From positions 372,001-436,000 of the forward strand of contig NZ_WBKO01000001.1 in the NCBI RefSeq assembly GCF_032842345.1: DNA of 64,000 nt, read 5' to 3'. Under the pieces are notes generated by a model that was not told where the DNA came from, made no database searches, and saw nothing but the letters and a program-made list of their open reading frames with translations. Below, one piece after another: positions 19,061 to 27,277 of the stretch. The position numbers and the translations under genes are program-made. The number at the start of each line of letters is the position of its first letter. The stretch's first letter is position 1. Source of the stretch: Methanoculleus caldifontis (GTDB taxonomy: Archaea > Halobacteriota > Methanomicrobia > Methanomicrobiales > Methanoculleaceae).

Positions 19061-19828
19061 ATGAAGGTAACAGCGCTCCTGATCGATATCGACGGCGTCC
19101 TCTACGTCGGCGACCGCCCGGTCGCCGGGGCCGACCGGGCACTCCGGGAACTCGACCGGCGGGGGATACCCTACCGGTTCGTCTCGAACACCACCCGCCG
19201 CTCCCGCCGTTCGGTCGCCCGCCGCCTGGAAAGCCTCGGCTACGCCATCCCGGAGGCCTGGATCGTCACTGCCCCGGTCGCGGCCGCCGCACACCTGCGA
19301 GAGGGAGGCCGGACCCGCTGCTTCCTCCTCACCACCCCCGACGCCCGGACCGACTTTGAGGAAGCGGGCATCCGGGCGGTGGAAGAGGACGCCGACGCCG
19401 TCGTGGTCGCCGACGCCGCCGAAGGGTTCACCTACGAGAGCCTGAATACGGCGTTCCGCCTCCTCATGGAGGGCGCGGACCTCATCGCGCTCGAGAAGGA
19501 CCGCTACTGGATGGGGGCGGACGGGTTGATGCTCTCGGCCGGGCCCTTCGCGGCCGCCCTCGAGTACGCCGGCGGGAAGACGGCGGAGGTGATCGGAAAA
19601 CCCTCCGCGGAGTTCTTCCTCGGCGCGCTCCGCGGGATCGGGGCGGCCCCCGGCGAGGCCGCGATGGTCGGCGACGACATCCGCACCGACATCGGCGGCG
19701 CTCAGGCCTGCGGGATGAAGGGGGTCCAGGTCCGGACCGGGAAGTACCGGGAGGAGATCGTCCGCCAATCGGGGATCGTCCCCGACCTCGTCATCGACTC
19801 GCTCGCCGACCTCCCGGAGTACCTCTAG
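19061..19828 (+). CDS. HAD superfamily IIA phosphatase (NagD/LHPP type)
   Basis: A 255-residue hydrolase with LIDIDGVLY as the nucleophile motif (Asp9/Asp11), SNTT as motif II, a NagD-type cap in the middle, GKPS containing the conserved Lys, and MVGDDIRTDIGGAQ as motif IV. It most resembles the LHPP/phospholysine-phosphohistidine subgroup; the true substrate cannot be told from sequence. The ATG at 19061 has a strong Shine-Dalgarno. The stop abuts the next gene directly. Confidence 0.88.
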   Translation: MKVTALLIDIDGVLYVGDRPVAGADRALRELDRRGIPYRFVSNTTRRSRRSVARRLESLGYAIPEAWIVTAPVAAAAHLREGGRTRCFLLTTPDARTDFEEAGIRAVEEDADAVVVADAAEGFTYESLNTAFRLLMEGADLIALEKDRYWMGADGLMLSAGPFAAALEYAGGKTAEVIGKPSAEFFLGALRGIGAAPGEAAMVGDDIRTDIGGAQACGMKGVQVRTGKYREEIVRQSGIVPDLVIDSLADLPEYL

Positions 19829-20935
19829 ATGATGCGGCAACGGGCTCTCGTCCTGCTCCTCCTCGTCGCCGCGGTCCTCGGCGCCGGCTGCCTGGACGGG
19901 CTCCTGCAGCCGTCGGTCGTCGCCCCGGCGATCGTCCCGGTCGAGGGGGCGGCCCTCGACCGGACGCCGGTCCACGCCTTCCCCTTCGAGGACGGGTCGG
20001 GGACGATCCGGATCGACCCCGACCCGGCGGTCTATGCCGGTGCTAAAGGGGCGGATCGGCAACTCTACCTCAGGAAAGACCTCGGCCGGGAGGAGTGGAT
20101 CCCGATCTATTATCTGGCGTTCGTCAACGACTCCTACCAGGAGCCCTTCTACGCGGACCTGCTCGCGGCCCTCCGCGAGATCCGCGACCGGGAGGGGCTC
20201 GACGACGACCGGTACCTCGAACTGATCGCCGCGTTCGTGCAGGCCGTCCCCTACAGGACCGACGCCTCGATCATCGAGCCGAAGTTCCCGATCGAGACCT
20301 ACGTCGACGTCGAGGGGGACTGCGACGACAAGAGCCTCCTTCTCGCCGGGCTTCTGGCCCGGGAGGGCTATGGGGTCGCACTCTTCTACTTCGAGGACGA
20401 GGCGCACATGGCGGTCGGCGTGAGGAGCAGCGGGTGCTCCTACCGTGATACGGCGTATGCCTACATCGAGGCCACGAACGCGAGTTACGTGGGCATCGCG
20501 CCGGAGACGCTCTCGAACGGGGCGGCCCTCGCTACCGATCCCCTGGTGATCCCGGTCGGGGACGGTCCCCTCCTCTACGCGGCGTGCGGCGAGGTCCGGA
20601 CGATCGAGCACGCCCTCTCCGCGTCGCGCGAGCGGGTCGGGGAACTCGAGCCCGAACTCGCGGTGCACGCCCGGGACCTCGAGAGCCGGAAGGAGGCTAT
20701 CGAGGCGTTCGGCGCACGGTTGGCGGCCCTCTCCCGGTCCGGAGAGATCCGGGAGTACAACCGCCTCGTCCCTGAGCATAACGGGATGGTCCGGGAGTAC
20801 AACGACGCGGCAGCGTCCTACAACGTCCTGCTCGAAGAGTCGCGGGCCGCGGTCGAGATCCACAACTACCTCGTCACCCATGCCCATGACCGGCCCGGCT
20901 CCTACCTCCGCGCCCGGGCATACCTCACGGCGTGA
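19829..20935 (+). CDS. Transglutaminase-like lipoprotein
   Basis: A 368-residue protein with a hydrophobic N-terminus ending in GAGC, a lipobox-like site near residue 21. The central domain has GDCDDKSLLLAGLLAREG, where the Cys is the expected nucleophile, and EDEAHMAVGV with the His, as in transglutaminase-like cysteine protease folds. The C-terminal third is rich in Glu, Arg and Leu with heptad character, probably a coiled coil. It starts right after the HAD stop. The extracellular location is inference from the lipobox. Confidence 0.75.
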   Translation: MMRQRALVLLLLVAAVLGAGCLDGLLQPSVVAPAIVPVEGAALDRTPVHAFPFEDGSGTIRIDPDPAVYAGAKGADRQLYLRKDLGREEWIPIYYLAFVNDSYQEPFYADLLAALREIRDREGLDDDRYLELIAAFVQAVPYRTDASIIEPKFPIETYVDVEGDCDDKSLLLAGLLAREGYGVALFYFEDEAHMAVGVRSSGCSYRDTAYAYIEATNASYVGIAPETLSNGAALATDPLVIPVGDGPLLYAACGEVRTIEHALSASRERVGELEPELAVHARDLESRKEAIEAFGARLAALSRSGEIREYNRLVPEHNGMVREYNDAAASYNVLLEESRAAVEIHNYLVTHAHDRPGSYLRARAYLTA

Positions 20936-20947
20936 ACCCGGCCGCGC

Positions 20948-21844
20948 TCACTCCCGGACGATGTAGCGGACCGAGGCAGGGGTTCCGGCCTCCTCCGCCT
21001 CGCCGCGGAGCCGGGCTACGGCGGTCTCGCAGTAGCCGGGGGAGATATCGATCCCGATGAACCGGCGGCCCAGCCGGCGGGCGGCAAGGGTGGTCGTCCC
21101 GGCGCCGTTGAAGGGGTCGAGGACCAGATCGCCCCGGTAGGAGAAGAGTTTGATCACCCGCCGCGGGAGTTCCTCGGGAAACATCGCCGGGTGCCGGAAC
21201 TCCCGCATCCGGACCTCCGCCGGGAAGACCCACCGGGCAAAGACCCACTCCTTGAACTCGTCGCCGGTGATGTCGGCGTCCTCCTTCGCCCCGGTCTTCC
21301 GGTGGGTCTCCTTATCGAAGACCTCGATGAACTCCCAGGTATACTTCAGGTAGGGCATCGAGGGCGACTTCCAGCTCCCCCAGGCGGTGTACCGGGCGTT
21401 GTAGTTGTTCTTCTCCCAGAGGATCTCGGCCTTCCAGAGAAACCCGATAGCCAGGAGCTGGGACGAGATGATGTGGTGGGTGGGGACGTAGTCGGAGAAG
21501 AGCGGCTGGACGTTGACCGCCATCCGCCCGCCGGGCTTGAGGATACGGTAGCACTCCCGCCAGACCGCATCGAGCTTCTGGAAGTAGTCGCTCCACTCGC
21601 AGGCGTCGCTCGTGCCGCTGCCGGCGTAATGGTGCCCGAAGTTGTAAGGCGGGGACGTGAGAACCAGGTCGATGCTCTTATCAGGGATCTCCGGGAGGAC
21701 CGTGATAGCGTCGCCGCAGATGATACTGTCCACGAACCGCCGGACGGCGCGGGGCTCGGGGGTCCGGGCGGCGCGTTTCGTGTCGCCCGTGTCCCGCCGG
21801 ACCTTCTCCTTCCCTCCCGGGTTCGGTAAGCCTTCCCGCCGCAT
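20948..21844 (-). CDS. Site-specific DNA methyltransferase (N4-cytosine/N6-adenine, beta class)
   Basis: A 298-residue methyltransferase. The catalytic motif TSPPY is at residues 63-67 and the SAM-binding DPFNGAGTT lies near residue 245, the order of the beta class. The TSPPY form fits N4-cytosine or N6-adenine methylation. The first 35 residues are basic and not conserved, so translation may start later, for example at the GTG near 21733. No restriction endonuclease gene is adjacent, so it looks like an orphan enzyme. Confidence 0.87.
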   Translation of the reverse strand: MRREGLPNPGGKEKVRRDTGDTKRAARTPEPRAVRRFVDSIICGDAITVLPEIPDKSIDLVLTSPPYNFGHHYAGSGTSDACEWSDYFQKLDAVWRECYRILKPGGRMAVNVQPLFSDYVPTHHIISSQLLAIGFLWKAEILWEKNNYNARYTAWGSWKSPSMPYLKYTWEFIEVFDKETHRKTGAKEDADITGDEFKEWVFARWVFPAEVRMREFRHPAMFPEELPRRVIKLFSYRGDLVLDPFNGAGTTTLAARRLGRRFIGIDISPGYCETAVARLRGEAEEAGTPASVRYIVRE

Positions 21845-21885
21845 CCCGGCCGGACCCTCCGGGGTGCCAGTATGCCCCGGAGATG

Positions 21886-22041
21886 TTAAACGTAGCCCCC
21901 TGCCTCGCGGGGAATGCGGGGTGCCGGGGTGGTGGCGACGACGTAGATCGCCTTACGCATCTGGCTCCGCCGGACAACGGTCGGGTACCCGGCGGCCCGC
22001 TCGGCGAGGCAGGCGAACGTAGTGAATGCAGATCTCTCCAT
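21886..22041 (-). CDS. Possible 51-residue leaderless small protein
   Basis: An ATG at 22041 opens a 51-residue frame with the segment MRKAIYVVATTPAPR. A TATA-like box, TTAAATA on the minus strand (22064-22070), is centred 26 bases before the ATG, exactly where a leaderless archaeal transcript would need it. A related string (RKCIYTVATAPAPG) can be translated from the minus strand near 18960-19005. No family is recognised, and it could be a non-coding transcript or repeat. Confidence 0.3.
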   Translation of the reverse strand: MERSAFTTFACLAERAAGYPTVVRRSQMRKAIYVVATTPAPRIPREAGGYV

Positions 22042-22258
22042 ACAAGAAACAGGGCGAGAGCGGTATTTAACCGCGGGCCGTGCGCGGGGTGAAAGTGAAG
22101 GGACGCGGGAGCCTCCTGTCGGGTTTCGCCGACACAAAAGGCAATTCTCCCCCATAGCACCCTTTAAAGGCCCCAAATCCCTCGCCGGCCGAAACGGCAG
22201 GTGTTCTGGTGGCAAGGGTTAATGTATCCTCTGACAAATACATGAAACGGAGTGCCGT
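22042..22258. other. Intergenic region upstream of sufC
   Basis: This stretch holds the minus-strand TATA candidate at 22064-22070, then no recognisable gene, and a plus-strand AT-rich box (GGTTAATGTATCC, about 22217-22229) that is the likely sufC promoter. GGAG at 22249-22252 is the sufC ribosome binding site. Confidence 0.4.
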
Positions 22259-22990
22259 ATGCTGGATATCAGTGATTTGCACGTGAGCGTGGATAGCACC
22301 GAAGTGCTCCACGATATCAACCTCCACATCGGACAGGGGGAGACTCATGTCCTGATGGGACCGAACGGCTCGGGAAAGAGCACGCTGCTCAAAGCCGTCA
22401 TGGGGTTCGGCGGCTACGCGATCACGGCGGGATCAATCGTCTTCAAGGGGAAGGATATCACCGACGCGCCCATCCACGAGCGGGCCCACCTCGGGATCGG
22501 CCTGATGTTTCAGCACCCCCCGGCAATATCCGGGCTGAAGCTCGGGAAACTGCTCACCGCGACGTCAACCCTCGGAGGAGGCGCGATAGAGGCGCTCGCC
22601 CAGTCGGTCAATATGGAGCACTTCCTCGACCGCGACATCAACGTCGGGTTCTCCGGCGGCGAGATAAAGAGGAGCGAGGTCCTGCAGCTGAAGGTCCAGC
22701 AGCCCGATTTCATCATGCTGGACGAGCCGGAGAGCGGCGTCGATCTCGAGAACATGAACCTGATGGGCAAGGAGATCGCCGGCCTGCTCGAGAAGGACGT
22801 CCACATCGTCAACCGCCACAGGAGCGGCCTCATCATCACCCACACCGGCTACATCCTCGACTACCTCGAGGCCGACCAGGGGCACGTTTTGATCAACGGC
22901 GAGATCCGGTGCCACGGAAACCCCCGCGAGATCCTGCGGGTCGTCAAGGAGAAAGGATACGGAGAGTGTCTGCGTTGCAAACAGATGTAA
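22259..22990 (+). CDS. sufC: Fe-S cluster assembly ATPase SufC
   Basis: A 243-residue ABC-type ATPase of the SUF scaffold complex. Walker A is MGPNGSGKSTLL near residues 34-45, the signature is FSGGEIKRSEV, Walker B is FIMLDEPESGVD, and the H-loop is IITHTGYILDY. The FSGGEIKR form with Lys-Arg is characteristic of SufC. It overlaps the sufB start and is the first gene of a five-gene operon. Confidence 0.94.
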   Translation: MLDISDLHVSVDSTEVLHDINLHIGQGETHVLMGPNGSGKSTLLKAVMGFGGYAITAGSIVFKGKDITDAPIHERAHLGIGLMFQHPPAISGLKLGKLLTATSTLGGGAIEALAQSVNMEHFLDRDINVGFSGGEIKRSEVLQLKVQQPDFIMLDEPESGVDLENMNLMGKEIAGLLEKDVHIVNRHRSGLIITHTGYILDYLEADQGHVLINGEIRCHGNPREILRVVKEKGYGECLRCKQM

Positions 22991-24087
22991 CCGATATGGA
23001 GCACCTCTCGGAGAAGGACCAACAACGCCTCGCCCTGACCGGCCTTGAGGTCGGGATGCAGAACCGGTGCGGAAGCTTCTTCCAGATCGACCAGAAGGTG
23101 GTCCAGACCACCTGCGGGGCCGAAGGGATCGAGATGCTCCCGATCAAGGTCGCCCTCGAGAAGTACGAATGGGTGAAGGACTACTACTGGAACGCCGTCC
23201 CGAAGGATAAGGACAAGTACACGCAGTTCATCGCGAAGCAGGAGAACCCCCAGGGCCTCGTCGTCATCGCCCACGAAGGCGCAAAGGTCGAGATGCCCCT
23301 CCAGGCCTGCCTCTTCCTCCGCGAGGAGCCGGTGCAGCATGTCCACAACATCTTCATCGCGAAGGAAGGCTCGGAGATCAACATCATCTCCGGCTGCGCG
23401 AGTTCTTCGCAGAAGGAGCACGGTGCGCATGTCGGGGTGACGGAGATCTACGTCGGCAAGGGCGCGAAGGTCACGTCCACGATGATCCACAACTGGAACC
23501 CGGGCATCAGCGTCTTCCCGCGGAGCGCCACGATCGTCGAAGAGGACGGCACCTTCCTCTCGAACTACGTCTGCATGCAGCCTGTCAAGCAGATCAACAT
23601 GTACCCGACGGCCCGCCTGATCGGGAAGAACGCCGTCGCCCGGTTCTCGAGCATCATCGTCGCGACGCCGGGTTCACTCCTCGACCTCGGTTCCCGGACC
23701 ATCCTCGCCGCGGAGAACACGAGCACCGAACTCATCACCCGGGCGATCACCACCGGCGGCAAGGTCATCTCTCGAGGCCACGTCCTCGGCGAGAAGGACA
23801 ACACCCGGGGCCACATCGAGTGCAAAGGCCTGATCTTAAAAGACGGGATCATCCACGCCATCCCCGAGATCGAAGGGACCCTGACCGGCACCGAACTCTC
23901 TCACGAGGCCGCCGTCGGAAAGATCGCCCGCCAGGAGATCGAGTACCTCATGACCCGTGGGCTCTCGGAGGAAGAGGCCACCGCAACCATTATACGCGGG
24001 TTCCTGGATGTTAAGATCAGCGGCCTGCCTGCAGTCCTGCAGGCGCAGATCGACGCCGCTATCGACAAAGCGGAATCAGGCTTCTGA
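22966..24087 (+). CDS. sufB: Fe-S cluster scaffold protein SufB/SufD family
   Basis: A 373-residue SufBD protein, partner of SufC in building iron-sulfur clusters. A beta-helix core is evident in repeated hydrophobic strands, with LDLGSRTILAA and GEKDNTRGHIECKGLIL. The C-terminal part has the conserved HEAAVGKI and LMTRGLSEEEA stretches. The archaeal single-copy SufB is shorter than the bacterial protein. GTG 22966, preceded by AAGGAT and GGAG, is the chosen start; ATG 22996 is the alternative. Confidence 0.92.
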   Translation: MSALQTDVTDMEHLSEKDQQRLALTGLEVGMQNRCGSFFQIDQKVVQTTCGAEGIEMLPIKVALEKYEWVKDYYWNAVPKDKDKYTQFIAKQENPQGLVVIAHEGAKVEMPLQACLFLREEPVQHVHNIFIAKEGSEINIISGCASSSQKEHGAHVGVTEIYVGKGAKVTSTMIHNWNPGISVFPRSATIVEEDGTFLSNYVCMQPVKQINMYPTARLIGKNAVARFSSIIVATPGSLLDLGSRTILAAENTSTELITRAITTGGKVISRGHVLGEKDNTRGHIECKGLILKDGIIHAIPEIEGTLTGTELSHEAAVGKIARQEIEYLMTRGLSEEEATATIIRGFLDVKISGLPAVLQAQIDAAIDKAESGF

Positions 24088-24100
24088 CGCGCGAGGCACT

Positions 24101-24766
24101 ATGGCGGAGACCGACCCCTACCGGAACGGACGCGAGGAGATGGTGGAGTTCCAGATCCGGGCCCGGGGGGTCAGGGACAAACGGGTCCTTGCCGCGATGC
24201 GGAAGGTCCCGCGCCACCTCTTCGTGCCGAAGGACTGGGAACGGGCAGCCTACGAGGACCGGCCGCTCCCGATCGGCGAGGGGCAGACCATCTCCCAGCC
24301 CTACATCGTCGCCGTCATGACCGAGCAGCTCGACCTCTCGCCGGAGGACCGGGTCCTCGAGATCGGGACCGGCAGCGGCTACCAGGCCGCAATCCTCGCG
24401 GAACTCGCCGGCACGGTCATCTCCATCGAACGTCTCCCGGATATCGCCGACCGGGCACGGCAGAACTTCGCCCGGGCGGGGGTCACCGGCGTTAAGGTCG
24501 TCGTCGGCGACGGCACGGAGGGCTACCCTCCGGAAGCGCCGTACGACGCCATCATCGTCACGGCGGCATCCCCCACGATCCCCGAACCCCTGGTCGAGCA
24601 GCTCGCCGAGGGCGGGCGGTTGATCGCCCCGGTCGGGCCGCGGGAGTGCCAGGACCTCGTCAAACTCGTCAAGCACGAGAGCAGGGTGGAGACGATCCCG
24701 CTCGGCGGGGTCTGTTTCGTCCCGCTGATCGGGCAGTTCGGGTGGAGAGGAGAGGAAGGCCCGTGA
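24101..24766 (+). CDS. pcm: Protein-L-isoaspartate O-methyltransferase
   Basis: A 221-residue repair methyltransferase that acts on isoaspartyl residues in aged proteins. GQTISQPYIVA is the substrate-side signature, VLEIGTGSGYQAAILAEL is the SAM-binding motif I, and the C-terminal GGRLIAPVG is motif III. It follows sufB by 13 bases and its stop overlaps the GTG of the next gene. Confidence 0.95.
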   Translation: MAETDPYRNGREEMVEFQIRARGVRDKRVLAAMRKVPRHLFVPKDWERAAYEDRPLPIGEGQTISQPYIVAVMTEQLDLSPEDRVLEIGTGSGYQAAILAELAGTVISIERLPDIADRARQNFARAGVTGVKVVVGDGTEGYPPEAPYDAIIVTAASPTIPEPLVEQLAEGGRLIAPVGPRECQDLVKLVKHESRVETIPLGGVCFVPLIGQFGWRGEEGP

Positions 24767-25377
24767 CGGTCTACGAGATCACCCGGGACCTCTCCGCAGA
24801 CGCGGTCCTCTACCCCGGAGACGTCCGGCCCCGGTTCCAGGAGATCGATACCGGCCAGTACCGGGTGACGGAGATGACCCTCGGGACTCACACGGGGACG
24901 CACATCGACGCCCCGTCCCATTACGTCGGGGGGGGCATGACGGTCGACGCTATCCCCCCCGGCGTCCTCGTAGGGCCGGCACGGGTGCTCGACTGCACCG
25001 ACGCGGAACGGCTCATCGGTCCGGACCACCTCGCCGGGCGCCTCGCCGGAACCCGGACGCTCCTCCTCAAAACCTGGTTCTCGGGGCGGCGGGAGTTCGA
25101 TCCCGGCTACCCGTCGCTCTCCTCTGAAGCGGCGAAGATGGTCGTCGAGGCCGGGATCACCTGCCTCGGCACCGACGCCCCCTCGATCGAGGAGTTCGAT
25201 TGCGACGGCTCGGTCCACCGGCTCCTGCTCGGGAGCGGGACGGTCGTCCTCGAACTCCTCGATCTTGCGGCCGTGCCGGAGGGGGAGTACTTCATGGCGG
25301 CGCTGCCGCTGCGGATCAGGGGTGCCGACGGGTCGCCCGTGCGGGCGATTCTCTGGGATAAGGAGGAATTTGCGTGA
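24763..25377 (+). CDS. Cyclase/kynurenine formamidase-like hydrolase
   Basis: A 204-residue protein of the cyclase family (PF04199). The metal motif HTGTHIDAPSHY matches HXGTHXDXPXH. The N-terminal EITRDLSADAVLYPGD is also typical. Family members include arylformamidase and polyketide-cyclase-like hydrolases; the substrate here is unknown. GTG 24763 overlaps the pcm TGA. Tryptophan catabolism genes are not nearby, so a formamidase role is only one possibility. Confidence 0.83.
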   Translation: MTVYEITRDLSADAVLYPGDVRPRFQEIDTGQYRVTEMTLGTHTGTHIDAPSHYVGGGMTVDAIPPGVLVGPARVLDCTDAERLIGPDHLAGRLAGTRTLLLKTWFSGRREFDPGYPSLSSEAAKMVVEAGITCLGTDAPSIEEFDCDGSVHRLLLGSGTVVLELLDLAAVPEGEYFMAALPLRIRGADGSPVRAILWDKEEFA

Positions 25378-25979
25378 GTTTCTGGCACGAGGCAATCGGA
25401 AAGATCGAGGAAGTGATCAAGGAGAGCGGGGTCGAAGACGGGGTCGTGACGCTCGAAGTGACCTACGGCGGGGACGTCTGCCAGTATCCCAGGGGTGTCC
25501 GCATGGAAGGGCACTTCGGGGGGAAGACCGGGCAGTTCGTCACGAGCGACCCGGTCCGGGCCAACACCCGGATCTCGTTCATGTTCGGCTCGGCGCTTGC
25601 GAACCCCAAACAGCGGGCGGCGGCAGGCGCGATCGTCAACACCGTCTCGGCGTTCTTCCTCCTGGCACGCAGGCTCCGCCCCTGCACCCCCGACTGCTAC
25701 GGCCCCTGCCTCGCGGAACTCTCCCGCGAGGTCGCCGGGAAACAGGTCTACCTGGTCGGCCCGATGCCGGTGCTTGAGAAGGCCCTCGCGGGCCAGACGG
25801 TCGACTCGCCCGAAGCGGCCGATCTCCTCCTGGTCGCCGGGGACGGCCTGGCGACCGACGCAGGGGTCGCCTGCATCGACGAGTACCGGGGGAAAAAGAG
25901 GATGATCTTCCTCGGCCCCTCGACCGCCGGGGTCAGTGGCCTCTTAACTATCGAGCACTGGTGTCCTTACGGCCGATGA
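25374..25979 (+). CDS. Conserved archaeal-type protein of unknown function, Cys-rich
   Basis: A 201-residue protein that I do not recognise with confidence. Residues 100-120 contain a Cys cluster (RPCTPDCYGPC), with another Cys near residue 36 and near 197, which could bind a metal or cluster. The C-terminal half (VYLVGPMPVLEKALAG, LLLVAGDGLATDAGV, MIFLGPSTAGVSGLL) has Rossmann-like alternation and some resemblance to the DUF364 putative metal-chelation fold. GTG 25374 overlaps the cyclase stop, so it is the last gene of the suf operon, followed by a T7 tract. Confidence 0.7.
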   Translation: MSFWHEAIGKIEEVIKESGVEDGVVTLEVTYGGDVCQYPRGVRMEGHFGGKTGQFVTSDPVRANTRISFMFGSALANPKQRAAAGAIVNTVSAFFLLARRLRPCTPDCYGPCLAELSREVAGKQVYLVGPMPVLEKALAGQTVDSPEAADLLLVAGDGLATDAGVACIDEYRGKKRMIFLGPSTAGVSGLLTIEHWCPYGR

Positions 25980-25984
25980 ATACC

Positions 25985-25991
25985 TTTTTTT
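25985..25991 (+). terminator. T7 tract ending the suf operon
   Basis: Seven consecutive T lie six bases after the stop of the unknown gene and 25 bases before glmM. The tract separates the suf operon from the sugar-nucleotide operon. Confidence 0.5.
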
Positions 25992-26016
25992 AGGGAAACA
26001 AGGATTATACAGGAGT

Positions 26017-27273
26017 ATGCTTTTCGGCTCTTCCGGAATCCGGCAGGAGTTCAGCTCCGGCCTCGTCGACCTCGCGCTTCGTATCGGGGCTGCCGTCGCG
26101 GGCGGCGCCTCAAACATCGCCGTGGGCAGGGATACCCGCACGACGAGCGAACTTCTTGAACACTGCGTCGTCACCGGGATGCTCTCGGCCGGTGCAACCG
26201 TCCATACCTGCGGCGTCGCGCCCACCCCGACCGTCGCCCACGCGACGGGATGCGTCGACGCGGGATGCATGATCACCGCCTCGCATAACCCCGAGTCCTA
26301 CAACGGGGTGAAACTCTTCAACCCCGACGGGTCCTCGTTCACCCTCCGGCAGCAGGCGGCGATCGAGGAAGCGCTCGAAGCGACCCACTGGAAGAGCTGG
26401 GCCGAGCAGGGGCGCGTCGTCTCCATCGATGCGGTGGAAGCCCACCGCGAGGCGATTCTCGAGAAAATCAGCCTCTCGCGGCCGATCGACGTCGTGCTCG
26501 ACTGCGGCAACGGCGCCGCGAGCGTCATCAGCCCCGACCTCCTCGCAGCGGCGGGAGCGACCGTCACCGGCCTGAACTGCAACGTCTTCGGCCGGTTTGC
26601 CCGGCCCTCTGAACCGCTCGAGGCGAACCTCCCCTACGCCGGAGAACTCGTCAGGAAGCGGGAGGCCGCGTGCGCGATCATCCACGACGGCGACGCTGAT
26701 CGGATGATGGCCTTTGACGAGCGGGGCCGCTACATCGACGGGGACCACCTCCTGATGCTCTTTGCGAAGTATCTCGACCGGAAGCGCGTCGTCACGACCG
26801 TCGACGCCTCGATGGCGATCGAGGAGATCGCCGAGGTCCACCGCACCCCCGTCGGGGACAGTTTCGTCTCTGAGGAGCTCCTCTCCTGGGGAGACTTCGG
26901 CGGCGAGGCCTCGGGGAGCTGGATCTTCCCCGAACATTCCTACTGTCCGGACGGGATCTACGCCGCGGCCCTGCTCTGCGAGATCGCGTCCGAGTGGTCG
27001 ATCGCAGAAGAACTCGACCGGATGCCCCGCTACACCCTTCTCCGGGAGTCCTACCGCATCCCCTCGCCCCGCCAGGTCATGACGGCGATGGGGGCCGACG
27101 AACCGACCCACGGGGTCCGGTTCGAGGACGAGGACGGCTGGTATCTGGTCCGGGCGAGCGGCACCGAGCCGAAGGTCCGGATCACGGCCGAGGGCAGAAC
27201 CCCGGCAAAAGCGAAGGAGATGCTTGAACTGGGCCACGCCGCCCTTGAGAAGGCGAAGCGCAGTCAGGAGTGA
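26017..27273 (+). CDS. glmM: Phosphoglucosamine mutase / phosphomannomutase family
   Basis: A 418-residue alpha-D-phosphohexomutase. The phosphoserine is Ser89 in TASHNPE, the metal loop is DGDADRMM, the sugar-binding loop is the GEASGSW segment, and the phosphate-binding loop is RASGTEPKVRI near the C-terminus. Position at the head of a glmU-glmS operon supports conversion of glucosamine-6-phosphate to glucosamine-1-phosphate, though archaeal enzymes of this family can also act on mannose or glucose phosphates. Confidence 0.9.
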   Translation: MLFGSSGIRQEFSSGLVDLALRIGAAVAGGASNIAVGRDTRTTSELLEHCVVTGMLSAGATVHTCGVAPTPTVAHATGCVDAGCMITASHNPESYNGVKLFNPDGSSFTLRQQAAIEEALEATHWKSWAEQGRVVSIDAVEAHREAILEKISLSRPIDVVLDCGNGAASVISPDLLAAAGATVTGLNCNVFGRFARPSEPLEANLPYAGELVRKREAACAIIHDGDADRMMAFDERGRYIDGDHLLMLFAKYLDRKRVVTTVDASMAIEEIAEVHRTPVGDSFVSEELLSWGDFGGEASGSWIFPEHSYCPDGIYAAALLCEIASEWSIAEELDRMPRYTLLRESYRIPSPRQVMTAMGADEPTHGVRFEDEDGWYLVRASGTEPKVRITAEGRTPAKAKEMLELGHAALEKAKRSQE

Positions 27274-27277
27274 GTCT

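Noticed and set aside
17885-20887. A 1000-residue open frame on the minus strand
   Set aside because: Only the C-terminal 325 residues (17885-18862) look like a protein family. The rest is antisense to the HAD and transglutaminase-like genes and has the Asp/Arg/Gly/Val-rich composition of a GC-rich shadow frame.
22909-22965. Longer N-terminus for SufB
   Set aside because: The extra residues (MPRKPPRDPAGRQ...) overlap sufC and do not fit the family; GTG 22966 has ribosome-binding sequence.
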